From Bacteroidota bacterium (lineage in GTDB: Bacteria > Bacteroidota > Bacteroidia > Bacteroidales > GCA-2748055), in NCBI GenBank assembly GCA_024244665.1, contig JAAEOI010000386.1:1-50666 (forward strand): a stretch of 50,666 nt of DNA, given 5' to 3'. Both the position numbers and the translations under genes were made by a program. Each line of letters begins with the position of its first letter. Position 1 is the first letter of the stretch. The notes beneath the pieces were generated by a model. The model saw nothing but the letters and a program-made list of their open reading frames with translations, ran no database searches and was not told the origin of the DNA. Below are positions 36,133-46,900 of the stretch, piece after piece.

Positions 36133-37194
36133 TCATTTTTTTGTTCTACTCAACTCTAAGTATGATTTTGCCATACGCTTCCCAATTTCCTCCTGGGAGG
36201 CAGTATTGTAATGAATCCTTTTTCTTTGATCGATCTCAATATCAAGAAGCTCATTTTTTTCAAGGAATATATTTTGAGTATTGAATATGATACCAGGAGC
36301 CTGTAAAGAGGTCACATTCACAAACCGATCTCCTTGAATTAGTCCCTTTAGTTCATATTCCCCGGCACAATTGCTTACATCAAAATGCGTGCATACTTCC
36401 TTGTAATCCACACCCTGAAGTCCTGATTCAACTACAAGTCCCGAAAGGGGTTTCCCTCGCACATTACGCACAATGCCCGAGATGGAATATGTTCCAGGTT
36501 TATCCCTGATCACTTCTTTATACCATTCAACTACAAAATCAGCTTCATCACTCTCATAGTTCATCCATTTGTCTGTGTAGGTAATTTTTTGCCCATTCAC
36601 GGGATTGGTAAACAGTTCATCCTGTGGTATAATCCGGGGAATGGGTACTGAAAGCATGGTAATTTTTCCCGAAGTATCTACACCGCTTGTTGAAATATAT
36701 CCAGCCACACTATCCATATGCTGTCCGCCCACCAGCGCAGCACGACCCTTAAAACGTGTCGCACGCTCTATGGCTGAAACCCTGTATGCATTGTAATCGC
36801 AGTTGTGGGCCCAATTGGTACACCATGCCCTGTGACCATCATAATGATCGTGCGAATGAAAACCCAGCCAGATATCCGCTGCCCTGTCATCATTTAAACC
36901 AAGTCGGTTCACAGCTATTGCACCCCTTGAGAAACCTGTAATAAAAACCGAAGATGGATCACCTCCATAGTTCAGACAAATATCCTTTACTTGCCTGGCA
37001 CAATAGTCAATCGTTTTTGTTTCGCTGCCCCACCAGGTGAGCTCACTCCTCATTCCATCTGCAATCACTCTTACTCTTTTACCAGCTGCAGCATGCCCTA
37101 CAAGCATCTCAGGAGTTTCAAAAGACTTTTGAGCGTAAAGCGATTCACATGAAATAAGAGAAATTAAGCATAATATATGCAACCAGGTATTCAT
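36133..37194 (-). CDS. esterase-like alpha/beta-hydrolase with C-terminal CarboxypepD_reg-like domain
   Basis: 353 residues with a signal peptide (about 1-21, possibly a lipobox at LISC). The middle carries the nucleophile elbow G-F-S-R-G in SSVFITGFSRGAIAVNRLG, DHYDGHRAW, and a late His region, matching a Planctomycetota/Bacteroidota esterase-like family. The C-terminal about 90 residues (ISGIVRNVRGKPLSGLVV) form a carboxypeptidase-regulatory-like beta-sandwich. Compared with my memory of family members, the segment between AGKRVRVIADGM and WWG is very short: the strand and loop with the oxyanion hole seem missing, as if by in-frame deletion. It may remove acyl groups from the glycan or may be inactive. 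Its ATG overlaps the upstream stop (ATGA). Confidence 0.7.
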   Translation of the reverse strand: MNTWLHILCLISLISCESLYAQKSFETPEMLVGHAAAGKRVRVIADGMRSELTWWGSETKTIDYCARQVKDICLNYGGDPSSVFITGFSRGAIAVNRLGLNDDRAADIWLGFHSHDHYDGHRAWCTNWAHNCDYNAYRVSAIERATRFKGRAALVGGQHMDSVAGYISTSGVDTSGKITMLSVPIPRIIPQDELFTNPVNGQKITYTDKWMNYESDEADFVVEWYKEVIRDKPGTYSISGIVRNVRGKPLSGLVVESGLQGVDYKEVCTHFDVSNCAGEYELKGLIQGDRFVNVTSLQAPGIIFNTQNIFLEKNELLDIEIDQRKRIHYNTASQEEIGKRMAKSYLELSRTKK

Positions 37195-40100
37195 CTGATC
37201 ACTTTTGCTGAATACAACTTATTATCGTATTGATATCGAATAATCTTAACTCCTGTACTCATATTTATTCTGGAGTCTGCAATGAAATAGGGAAAGGCCT
37301 CAACAGAGTCCAGATAAATACATCTTCCCAATATATCGGTAATGGTAACAATCCCTCCATATCCCGGACCCAGTAATTTAATTCCATCAGGTAAATATTG
37401 TACCTGTAGTTCCCCTGAGTCAATAGATTTCTGGTTGACACCTGTTGGATCATAGTCTTCGTCGAAGGTTACCGACTTATATGAAGTGCCGATGAGGATC
37501 TCATCCAATTTCACAGTGCCATCTTCAATGGTAATAATCAGTCTGTCCTGATCCACACCGGTAGCCATTGGATCACTTTCTACATCCCAGGCAATATTTG
37601 AATCGTCAGCAGGAAGTTGATCTCCAGTATTGAATACTTTCACACTTGTAACAGCCGAATTTCCACCGCTGTTTGTAAATTTTACAAGCACAAATTGTGT
37701 GGTGTCATTTTGAAACACTTCACTAACACTGCTCTTTTCCCCTGTACTGCTTTGAGCAATCACCGACCCATTCGCCGTCACTTCAATACTGAAGCGACTA
37801 TAATTACTGCTGTTATTCGTTGCGATTTTAAATGCCCCGCCGGCACTTTTTTGAGCCAGGAAGGACATGTAATAGGTGCCACCTGCTAAACTAAAAGGTG
37901 ATTCCAACATACGCTCATTGCTTGCAAAACCCTGTGTTTGCATAATACGCCCACCTGCAGTATTCATTTCAATACCTTCAGGATACGCAAGACTTTTTTG
38001 CTCATCAAAACCTATACCAGCGCCACTTGCATTCCAATTACCTCCCCATCCATTGCCAGACCCATTATTGGTGATTGACATTCCTGTGAAATCAAAAGGC
38101 TCATCAGCATATACCAGATCCTGGGGCTGAGCCATTTCCGGCAAAAATGGAGGAGCATAAGATGGATATACTTCCGGTTGAGAGAAGTTGATCGTGGAGC
38201 TTATATCCTTATTGTACTTCTCTTCCAGGGCAGAAGCATCTCCATTATAGGCATATTCTCCGAACACATAGGCATTTGAAGCAGAACGAAGCTTAATGGC
38301 ATCACCAGTAATATTTGTAAAATAGATGCTATCCATGACAATACGCGGACAATTATTCACATCCACCTGCCCAACATTGATGGTGCAATTCTTTATATTC
38401 AGGTTCCATGTATCATCCACATTGAATGTACTTCTCTCGTTGATATAGCAGTTGTCAAATTTCACATGGCGTGGACGTGTGCGCCATGGTTCCCCGCAAT
38501 AGGTCCAGAAATGTATACTCTGAAAGTCACAGTCCTTATACAAAACAGGCGTACGTTGACGCACGGCAGTGCTTCGTCCCTTTGGAGTAGTGGTGCATCT
38601 GCGGATCACCATATCCCTGTTGATGATCTCTTCGTTTATCGCGTACATCCCTGCTTGCACCTGGGAAAGAGTACTGTCCAGCGTAATATCCAGAAACCTG
38701 GGATTATCAGTTTCGGCAACTACTGTAACTCGTGCCATACCATAATACTCCATCTGACTTTCATCCCAGAAACTAACCAGATCACCCACCTGCCATACCA
38801 TCTTATCTGTATATTTTTGAGGGGACTCTCCAGTTTTGCTTTGCAGGTGAATTATATTTCCTGAAGTACTTTCCACTACAGGCACATTACTATGCGGACT
38901 AAAAATATCGTCATAAGTATATCCTGCATCAAAATCCCCATCTTCAATCATTATACCGTAACGGTTTGCCCATACATGCCAGCCATCACGCCAATTCACG
39001 TGCATATCTTCAGGATGTGGGGCAAGCATATCTGTATTTGAAAAAGTGATCGGACCATAGTTGCTTCCGATGGTATATCCAAAATGGCATACCGAATGTG
39101 TAAGGATATTACTGATCTTTACCCTGCTGCTTCGTTTGATCCCACAATAAGGCGAATCCCTGTATCCGTTTGTGTGTCCGTAATCTCTGTCTGGGATAAT
39201 ATAATCTGTGGCATTCTGGTTTTTCGAGTGCTGCAAGTCAGCTGTTTCATGGTCCTGTAAAAACACCCTGATCGCATGATCATCCTCACCAATCCGGGCT
39301 GTACTATCCACGGATAAATGTCTGCCATCTCCCATTTTTGTTCCCGGTAGGGTAATCCAGAAGCTTCGCCCAAAAATATCTTGAATTTGCCTGTATTTCC
39401 CGGTAACAGGGGCATCATATCTTGCATCCACCTGCATATCAAGGTAAAGATCCCCGACATTCATCGCCGTAATGTCGCCCTGAAAATAAGGCAGGGGATC
39501 ATAGGTTGTAGTGAATCCGTCAATGTGTATATTCTCAGAATTATCCATCCTGATAAAATTTCCTTTAGGGTGCAGGATGATTTTAGCACCGTTCCCCTCA
39601 ACCTTGATGTTTGAAGCATTTAAAAAATCAAACATGGCATAGTTTTCAGGACCTTCAATAAAGTATGTTTTTGATCCGTCGAAACTGACAATTCCGCCTC
39701 CTGCATCCTCTGCAGCAGCACATGCATCCTTCACAGCCTGGAAATCATTTGTAGCCCCATCTCCTACTGCGCCAAAAGACGCAACATTATATTCTGGCAA
39801 ATCAGCAAAGGTTGGTGTCGCAAAAGCTAAACGGTAACTCAGCTTGTAGGCGGCCCCGTTTTTTGGTGTTGCAGAAACACTTAGCTGCTCTCCTATAGCA
39901 AGATCCTCCATGCGGGTCTCAAAACGGTAGGGTGCCGTGGTCGACTCAGCCGTGAATGATTTGATGGTTTTGCTTCCCCGCTTTACCTCCAGGTCCACTT
40001 CTCCATCCGTGCCATCTACCCATATCCATGCATATCCAAGCTGGTAATTACCTGCTTCGGCAACTTCATAGGTCCATGCCTCTTCTTCAGTTGTTGATTC

Positions 40101-40898
40101 CTGGTATACCGCCTGTACATCACTGTTAGCTTGTTCAACCTCCTCTATTTCAGGAAAAGCTGAAGCAATATCCGTGGTACTTACACTTTTCCAGGTATCC
40201 CCTACTTTTAGCTCATCAAGACAAATTGTTTTGTTAGTGAAGGCCAGGCGAAAATAATCAATGGCCACCATCCCTGTGGCTGCACCTTCTGCTTCCAGAT
40301 CCCAGCTGGCAGGCTCCTCTACAGGAACAACATCATCTACACTATATACCGAAATATTCATATTTGGTTTAGTAGTGTAATAATACTTGGCTACCACAAG
40401 GTAGGTTTGATCATTTTGAACAAAACTTTCAGAGGACAATACGGTACCATTGTAGTCGGTACCTGCCTGTGCACCCAATTTCCCATCCTCCCTGATATGT
40501 ATTCCGAAGCGATCAACGCCATCTTCACGAGTACCACTGATTCTGAATATGCCGGAGCTGTTTTTCTTGAACAAGAAAGAAACATAATAGGTGGATCCAA
40601 CAAATTTGATTGGATTCAGGAGGTAACGGCTTATACCAAAAGCGCCTTTGGTGGTATAGATATACTCATCCCCGAGAGCAACACCATCCGAATGACCGGT
40701 TTGGTAGGTCCAGTTATCACTCCATCCTGAACCTGTCGATCCGTTATTATTAGTCAGTACAAAACCATCAATTGCAAAATTATCTTCTACATATAAGGAA
40801 TCCTTTGATGTATTAATTGAGATATTATCGGCATATGCTTTTTGTGCAAGCAGGCTAAATAACACGATCCCACAAATATATATATTATTGATTTTCAT
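37191..40898 (-). CDS. modular T9SS-exported beta-helix protein (pair A, long copy)
   Basis: 1235 residues: signal peptide 1-24; LamG-like module 1 about 30-245; beta-sandwich about 260-365 (VYQESTTEEEAWTYEVAEAG); right-handed beta-helix about 370-900 starting at YNVASFGAVGDGATNDF; LamG-like module 2 about 929-1140; T9SS-type tail about 1155-1235 (ITDILGRCIYLDS...GVKIIRYQYDN), an atypical version without a VYPNP motif. W-R-D-G-W-H-V (Asp638) and Y-D-D-I-F (Asp663/664) align with Asp408 and Asp433/434 of the bare paralogue at 23408-25447. The presence of two LamG-like modules suggests it binds the insoluble or polymeric substrate outside the cell. The upstream gene ends 12 bp before its start. 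Confidence 0.82.
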   Translation of the reverse strand: MKINNIYICGIVLFSLLAQKAYADNISINTSKDSLYVEDNFAIDGFVLTNNNGSTGSGWSDNWTYQTGHSDGVALGDEYIYTTKGAFGISRYLLNPIKFVGSTYYVSFLFKKNSSGIFRISGTREDGVDRFGIHIREDGKLGAQAGTDYNGTVLSSESFVQNDQTYLVVAKYYYTTKPNMNISVYSVDDVVPVEEPASWDLEAEGAATGMVAIDYFRLAFTNKTICLDELKVGDTWKSVSTTDIASAFPEIEEVEQANSDVQAVYQESTTEEEAWTYEVAEAGNYQLGYAWIWVDGTDGEVDLEVKRGSKTIKSFTAESTTAPYRFETRMEDLAIGEQLSVSATPKNGAAYKLSYRLAFATPTFADLPEYNVASFGAVGDGATNDFQAVKDACAAAEDAGGGIVSFDGSKTYFIEGPENYAMFDFLNASNIKVEGNGAKIILHPKGNFIRMDNSENIHIDGFTTTYDPLPYFQGDITAMNVGDLYLDMQVDARYDAPVTGKYRQIQDIFGRSFWITLPGTKMGDGRHLSVDSTARIGEDDHAIRVFLQDHETADLQHSKNQNATDYIIPDRDYGHTNGYRDSPYCGIKRSSRVKISNILTHSVCHFGYTIGSNYGPITFSNTDMLAPHPEDMHVNWRDGWHVWANRYGIMIEDGDFDAGYTYDDIFSPHSNVPVVESTSGNIIHLQSKTGESPQKYTDKMVWQVGDLVSFWDESQMEYYGMARVTVVAETDNPRFLDITLDSTLSQVQAGMYAINEEIINRDMVIRRCTTTPKGRSTAVRQRTPVLYKDCDFQSIHFWTYCGEPWRTRPRHVKFDNCYINERSTFNVDDTWNLNIKNCTINVGQVDVNNCPRIVMDSIYFTNITGDAIKLRSASNAYVFGEYAYNGDASALEEKYNKDISSTINFSQPEVYPSYAPPFLPEMAQPQDLVYADEPFDFTGMSITNNGSGNGWGGNWNASGAGIGFDEQKSLAYPEGIEMNTAGGRIMQTQGFASNERMLESPFSLAGGTYYMSFLAQKSAGGAFKIATNNSSNYSRFSIEVTANGSVIAQSSTGEKSSVSEVFQNDTTQFVLVKFTNSGGNSAVTSVKVFNTGDQLPADDSNIAWDVESDPMATGVDQDRLIITIEDGTVKLDEILIGTSYKSVTFDEDYDPTGVNQKSIDSGELQVQYLPDGIKLLGPGYGGIVTITDILGRCIYLDSVEAFPYFIADSRINMSTGVKIIRYQYDNKLYSAKVIR

Positions 40899-40910
40899 AT
40901 CCTTGTCTGA

Positions 40911-43835
40911 TTATTGTACCACTCCAATTGTACTTTGTTTTGTTTCAATTATCCGGCCATCCTTTCTCAGCGCCTCCACAGAAAAACTAAATGTACGCTC
41001 ACCTTCTTTCACCGGAATTGAAAACTCATAAGGGTAATCCGTATCCACTACTGTTCCCTGCTCATTCTCGGTTTCCCAATGCAAGGAAATTTTTTTTAGC
41101 GTTTTTGATTCTGCAGTAGAATACACGTATGCTTGCCACGGACCGGGCAGCATCTGCAGGGAGGTGGCTCTGACCTGGGTGCTGTCAGCACAGTCTATCT
41201 CAACAAAATAGGGCAGATCCGGTAATTCCGGAGCTTCATATTGCCTGTGCGTTTCTACATCAATATCCAGTTCACTCAATTCAAGTACTACACATCCCCT
41301 GGAATCTATCTCCAGTGCACCACTGTTTTCAGTTAAGGCAAGATGATCATGGTTTTCTGTTAGAATCTTCGCATATTGAACCTGCCTGTCTCCTTTTGAG
41401 ATATACCCGGTATTGAACCGAACATTCACCTTTTGTGCTTCACTGGATTCATTCATCATGATCAGGAAAAATTTGTCCTTAGTGTGTGCTGTTAAATAGT
41501 TAATCTGTGGATTATCAATATCCACCAGGCTTTTATCGAACCACAGCCAAACATCTTCTTGTCCGAATACCTCACCTGGAGCATGTCCATATACCGAATT
41601 ATCGAAATATGCATAACCAAACTGTCTTAAGCCTGGGAAGCTAACTTCACCTTTCGAAGCCAATTTTACCTCACTGACCAGGTAATCGATGGTCCATGAC
41701 AAGTGTACGGGTATGTGGTGATAGTACACAAACCCAATGTCAGGTCCTTCATATGGATATTGTGGATTTTGCATCAGATCGGTGAAGGTTGTGTAGTAGT
41801 ATCCGGCATAATTGCCCATGCGCGCCAAAGCAGCATTCCGGGCATAGGTTTCAAATTGTTTGTCGCCCGTATAATGTGCCAATCGCAGAAATCCTCCTGT
41901 CCAGTTAGCCTGCAGGATCATTCGTCCTCCATTGTCTTTATATGTATAAGTAGAAGGCTGCTCATAGCCCAGTCCGGCATTGGACACCAACCACGCCGGG
42001 ACTTGTTTCTCTTTTACATCGCCTTCCTTGCGCGGGTATCCAAGACGAAATTCTTCTTCTCCCTTATGCAGCCACCTGTCCATTTTATCACCATGCACAT
42101 AATCGTTGGGGTGAATGGAGATCATTTCATCTTTTGGCATGGGCTGGGTCCACATGCCAGTCATTGTTAACCTGGCGCCTTTCTCAGCTGCATCAAGAAA
42201 ACGTCTTTCACCTGTCACTTCATAAAGGGCCAGTAAGCCTTCCCAATCGGGCGTATAGGCCATCAAGAAAAACTCCCTGAGACTAATGAAATTTTCCTGC
42301 GGAATATTTACAATACGATTAATATAGGCATCTGCTTCTTTGATGGCACTATCCAGAGCTGCCTCGTCATTTGTAAACAGGTATTTACCCAGCCATTCGT
42401 CAAATGGCTGAACATGTGGTTCAAAACCCTGTTGCCGGGTTGAGAGATTCAATAGACCATTTGGAAAGGCAATATCTTTAAATACCGGACTCCGGTAATT
42501 CATCATCTGCCAGATCCCGGCATAGACCGTTGAGCCAAAAATATCCACCGGACCATTCATGTGACCACGGTTATATCCACCTGTATTTTCAGGCTCGGGA
42601 GAAAAGTGAGGATTGTCGCGTGACAATACATATTCCAGGGTTGGAAGCGTTCTTCTCCTGAATAGTGCAGTATCTCCTGTTAGACGGTAGAGTGATGCGA
42701 TGGTAAGGGGTGATGATTGTGTGGATCCATTTTTTGACTCAATCTGGTAGTTTGCTTTGGCCCGTTTCCACCATCCGCCAAAATCATCATCCATATAGAG
42801 ATCAATCATGTTATAAATGGATTGTGACATGGAAACCTGTCCATTTTTCCTGTAATCGTACCAGCCGAAAACATTGTCAGCAATATCCCGGTATGTGGCA
42901 TACCAGTCGTCACTTTCCACGAATACACGGAAGGAGAATTTTAGTGTTTTTCCTGCCTCAGTAATGGCAGCATCTGTTCCTAAAAGAGGACCATAAATAG
43001 AAGGTTGCACTTTCCCTTCCGGATTCTTTATGTGCAAGCCATAATGTGATTTTATTGGAATAGGAAATTCATATGGGACCTGGGTGGGTTCGCCGGAGAT
43101 GCCCCAGGAAAGGGTTTGATCATCTTCTGAAACCTGCATTAATGAGAGTGGTGTTGGGGCCGCAGCCTGCATCTGGGTATAGTTATCTTTAGGAAATCGT
43201 TTTTGTTGCACCAACATCGGCATCAATAATTCGTCGACTTCCTCAATGGGTTTACTCTTGAATAAAAAGTATCCTAAAGAGTATTGAGCCGTTTTAGTGG
43301 GAGTAAACTCCAATTCTACTTTTGCTGTTTTATCGCCCGGTGCAAGCTCCCATACAGCATTCAATTTGCCTGTCTCCAGTGGGTAAAATTCCAGCACAAC
43401 ACGATTTGCACCATCTTGCTTTGCTTTTCTCACAATGGCTTCACGATTCTTTCCTGCATTCCAGATCAGTGGTGTAAAGCCATCTTTTTGATTGGCTTCC
43501 TTCGTAGATTTCCATTTAGGGTGCATCAACCTGTATAGCTCCATTTGCAATGAAGTATCTGCACTTAGTACCTGGTAGGATTCTGCAGATGCATCATTTG
43601 GCACTTTATACCATCCACTATTCGTTTTAACTTCAATCAGGGGTGTCACACTTTTTTCCTTATTGCGCGTGCATTTCACAAATGATATTCTCACCGTTTC
43701 GTTCTCCAGGCGTGCTGTAACTTTGTCAGTCTGCTTTGTGACCGATGAGAATGGCACAACGCTCTGGGCGAGCATGGAGCCAGAAAACAGCGTACAAAAC
43801 AAGAGTACCAGTGGGACAATTCTCCTAATTTTCAT
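40911..43835 (-). CDS. secreted 974-aa protein, alpha-toroid-like, unknown family
   Basis: A signal peptide (MKIRRIVPLVLLFCTLFSGS) precedes a beta-rich N-terminal region (about 25-320), an alpha-helical region (about 330-780) with repeated helical hairpins such as SQSIYNMIDLYMDD, LTIASLYRLTGDTALFRRRT and DWEGLLALYEVTGERRFLDA, and a beta-rich C-terminus (about 790-974). This layout is that of (alpha/alpha)6-barrel carbohydrate enzymes, but I do not recognise the family and cannot name catalytic residues with confidence. Conserved-looking blocks are HYGLHIKNPEGKVQPSIYGP, GGYNRGHMNGPVDIFGSTVY and YHHIPVHLSWTIDYLVSEV. It has no T9SS tail. Its position directly after the substrate-binding proteins suggests an early or central role. 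A hairpin at 43851-43897 sits in its leader. Confidence 0.55.
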   Translation of the reverse strand: MKIRRIVPLVLLFCTLFSGSMLAQSVVPFSSVTKQTDKVTARLENETVRISFVKCTRNKEKSVTPLIEVKTNSGWYKVPNDASAESYQVLSADTSLQMELYRLMHPKWKSTKEANQKDGFTPLIWNAGKNREAIVRKAKQDGANRVVLEFYPLETGKLNAVWELAPGDKTAKVELEFTPTKTAQYSLGYFLFKSKPIEEVDELLMPMLVQQKRFPKDNYTQMQAAAPTPLSLMQVSEDDQTLSWGISGEPTQVPYEFPIPIKSHYGLHIKNPEGKVQPSIYGPLLGTDAAITEAGKTLKFSFRVFVESDDWYATYRDIADNVFGWYDYRKNGQVSMSQSIYNMIDLYMDDDFGGWWKRAKANYQIESKNGSTQSSPLTIASLYRLTGDTALFRRRTLPTLEYVLSRDNPHFSPEPENTGGYNRGHMNGPVDIFGSTVYAGIWQMMNYRSPVFKDIAFPNGLLNLSTRQQGFEPHVQPFDEWLGKYLFTNDEAALDSAIKEADAYINRIVNIPQENFISLREFFLMAYTPDWEGLLALYEVTGERRFLDAAEKGARLTMTGMWTQPMPKDEMISIHPNDYVHGDKMDRWLHKGEEEFRLGYPRKEGDVKEKQVPAWLVSNAGLGYEQPSTYTYKDNGGRMILQANWTGGFLRLAHYTGDKQFETYARNAALARMGNYAGYYYTTFTDLMQNPQYPYEGPDIGFVYYHHIPVHLSWTIDYLVSEVKLASKGEVSFPGLRQFGYAYFDNSVYGHAPGEVFGQEDVWLWFDKSLVDIDNPQINYLTAHTKDKFFLIMMNESSEAQKVNVRFNTGYISKGDRQVQYAKILTENHDHLALTENSGALEIDSRGCVVLELSELDIDVETHRQYEAPELPDLPYFVEIDCADSTQVRATSLQMLPGPWQAYVYSTAESKTLKKISLHWETENEQGTVVDTDYPYEFSIPVKEGERTFSFSVEALRKDGRIIETKQSTIGVVQ

Positions 43836-43850
43836 TCTAATTTATTTTGT

Positions 43851-43897
43851 AAAGAGGCTGCAAGAGAAGTGATTTTCACTACTCGGGCAGCCTCTTT
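43851..43897 (-). terminator. 11-bp perfect stem with nested hairpin, attenuator or intra-operon terminator
   Basis: AAAGAGGCTGC (43851-43861) and GCAGCCTCTTT (43887-43897) are perfect inverted copies 25 bp apart. The loop contains a further AGTGA-TTT-TCACT hairpin. It lies in the 118-bp gap between the stop of the 43954 gene and the start of the 43835 gene. The strong G+C stem would fold in RNA of either strand; on the minus (coding) strand the U-run after the stem is short, so partial termination or RNA stabilisation is as likely as full termination. Confidence 0.55.
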
Positions 43898-43953
43898 CAT
43901 TTTTCAATTACATATCTGATGCAAATCTAAGACATGTAATACCTCAGTTGTTT

Positions 43954-46900
43954 TTACTTCACAAATTTAACAGCCCCAGCCTCAGTTTTGACAATATAGA
44001 TACCCTGAGTCAGGTGTCCAATATTCACAGCTTCTGCAGTGTTCTCAACTCTCAGAATTTTTCTGCCAGAAACGGAGTAGATATCAGCCATTCCTTCATA
44101 GTTCAATATGTTCAATAAAGAACCGTTCTCACTGACATACACACTCATAACTCTTGCATTAATCTCCTCAATGCCAACTTCATTTCCTGAGCTAAAGCTA
44201 AAGGAAAACTCTTCTGCCAGTCCATTACCATTCGCATCTTTTGCTGTTGTTGCAACAGTAACGGTATATGCGGTGGAAACAGTAAGATCATCTGCAGCAA
44301 TAGTAACTTCCGTATCTCCATCCCAGGTATATGTAGCATTTGTGAGAGTGGGAACGACTGAAATCGCAGCCTCAACACTTGCCTTATCCATCGCTTCAGA
44401 GAAGGTAATGGTAATGTCAGAATCCAGGGCAATCCCTGTAGCATCATCTGCAGGTGTAGTTCCTGTTACTGTTGGTGCATCATTATCAATAACTCCTACA
44501 AGGGTAACAGATCCCAGGGAATTGGCATTATCCCAGCTCCAGCCATCTTTATTCTTATCGGTCCAGGTATACTGTCCGTCACGATCAGCCTCAGTATCAT
44601 CGTCGTTATAACGAACATCGATTCTAAACTGGGTGCCCTCAGGGAATAAGCCAATATTTTCGTCATAATCGCGCAGCACAACGGATAGCTCAATGGTATA
44701 GCCATTTTCAGTGAATTTATATGCTTTCTCAGCACCTTTTATCGCTGCCATACCTTCGTGGATATAAAGTGTAGTATCGCTACCTGCAGGAGCAACCAGG
44801 TTAAGACGGTTCATTGTCCATTCTCCGTTTTCACCTACTGCCATAGGCATATCAAAACCATCGTCCTGACCAATATCAGTACCACTTCCGTCGTTAAATA
44901 CGAGTTTCTCATCTGCTACCTCAAAAAGGAAGTACAGGTTGTCATTATCCCACATGGCGCTCCATGTACATTGGTAATCGGCAGCGTCAACAGGGGCTAG
45001 CTCCCCCTCATCAGATACTCTCTTAACAGGATTTTTAAATGCATTTGCCCATGCATCATCAACAGCACCATCTATAACAGGTGCAACATCTGTTTTAGCA
45101 ATTTCAATCTTGGTATCCACGTAGTTCTCTGCATCAAATTTGAATGTAACAGAAATCGTATCGCTAAATCTTTCTGTATCTCCATCATAGGAACTGACCT
45201 TTATGATATAAGTTTGGTCTTCGGTCAGACCAGTCAGTTTAAAATAATTTTCATTTTCGCCTACAGTTCCCACTTCTGTTTCATCAAGATAGATTTTAAA
45301 ACCCTCCTCTACGATACAGTTATCTGACCAGTACAGATCTGCTGTGCTGGTAGAGCTTCCTTCAAGATCAAGACGACTGGGAGCAATAAGTGGAAATTCA
45401 CTTATATCAGTGATGGTGGTGCCTGATACCTCGTCCCATGAAGACCCAACTTTCACCTCATCGATATTCGCTGCACTGGACCTGTACAGTAAACCAATGA
45501 TTTCCATCTTTACTCCGGTAGAACCCATTTCTGTTTCAAAATCCCATTCGCCATCTGCTGGTTCTGCAGTTGCATCACCCGACTTGAAAATCTTCACTTT
45601 GGCAGATTCATTGCCTGTATATTTAGATACAACAAGATATGTGGTGCCGGCTTCAAATTGATTGGTAGTTGTACTGGTTTCAACTTTTCCGGTTGTCTTC
45701 CTGAAACGCAAAGCACCTTCTGGGCTCACTCCTACACCAGCACGGTAACGCGCATTACTAGGATTGTCTCCACCTAAAACATCGAAAGAACCATCAGCAG
45801 TTCTATATGCAAGAAATGACATATAAAAGTCTGTGGATGGAATTGAAAATTTGTGATTCATCCAACGGGTAATATGTCCAACACCGCTACCACTGAGTGG
45901 TATCGGTCCGCTACCACTCATGTATTCATTTATTGCATACACGGGGCCTCCGATATAACCAGTCGTTTCGTAAACCCATGGTCCATCCCAACCAGTTCCT
46001 GTTGAGCCGTTGCTGCTGGTAAGAACGCCATCGCTTATTTTAAAATCATCGTAAACCATATCCGTTGAACCGGTAGTAAAGGCCACAACTTCCTCTGCCG
46101 CAAGAGCATTTGCCTTAAGATCCATAGCAGCAGTACCAATGGTAAGCGTGTATGCAGTGTTAATTGCAAGCTTATCTCCTAAAATAGTAACCATGGTATC
46201 ACCATTCCAACGATATGCTGCGTTTGCAATCTCTGGAGCAAGGGTGATCGCTCCTTCAACACTTGCCTTATCCATTCCTTCTGAGAATGTAATAGCAATG
46301 CTTGAAGTTATCAGAACATCTGTTGCATTGTTTGCAGGTGTTGTTTCTATTATGGTTGGAGGTATAACATCTTTAAGAATAACCGTAAAAGCAGTTACAT
46401 ACTCTGTTAGTGCATTTCCACTTAGATCCGTCGCAGCAGCACCAACAGTCACTGTATATTGGGTAGCACTTGCCAAATCGTCCGCTGAAATTGTTAATTT
46501 GGTTTCACTTTCCCATGTGTACACGGGGTTTGCGAGTACTGGAGCAACTGTAAGAGCACCTAGCACACTTGCCTGGTTCATAGCTTCAGAAAAGGTAATG
46601 GAAATGTCAGAAGTCTCATCAACATTTACTGCATTGTTTTCAGGACTTACTTCTACAACTGTTGGAGGAGTTTCATCCTGCTCGAAAGTGAAAGTTAATT
46701 CAGTAGCAGCAGTTTCAGTAGCACCATCGTATGCAGAAACACCAACTGTATATTCAGTTTGATTTGTTAAACCTGTAAGTTCATATTGTTCAAGGTCTGG
46801 CCCTACAGTTCCAACTTCATTTCCACCCATGTAGATTTTAGATCCTACTTCATTATATGCATTATTCATCCATTTAAGATTGGCTGTTGTGGCAGACGTT

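Noticed and set aside
44150..46650. possible DNA tandem repeat array from the three Ig-like repeats
   Set aside because: The three protein repeats are diverged and not contiguous at DNA level, so they are ordinary domain repeats, not an array.
46139..46762. 207-codon plus-strand open frame opposite the Big_5 repeats
   Set aside because: Arises from the Thr/Ala/Val-rich repeats of the minus-strand gene, and its repeats coincide with theirs.
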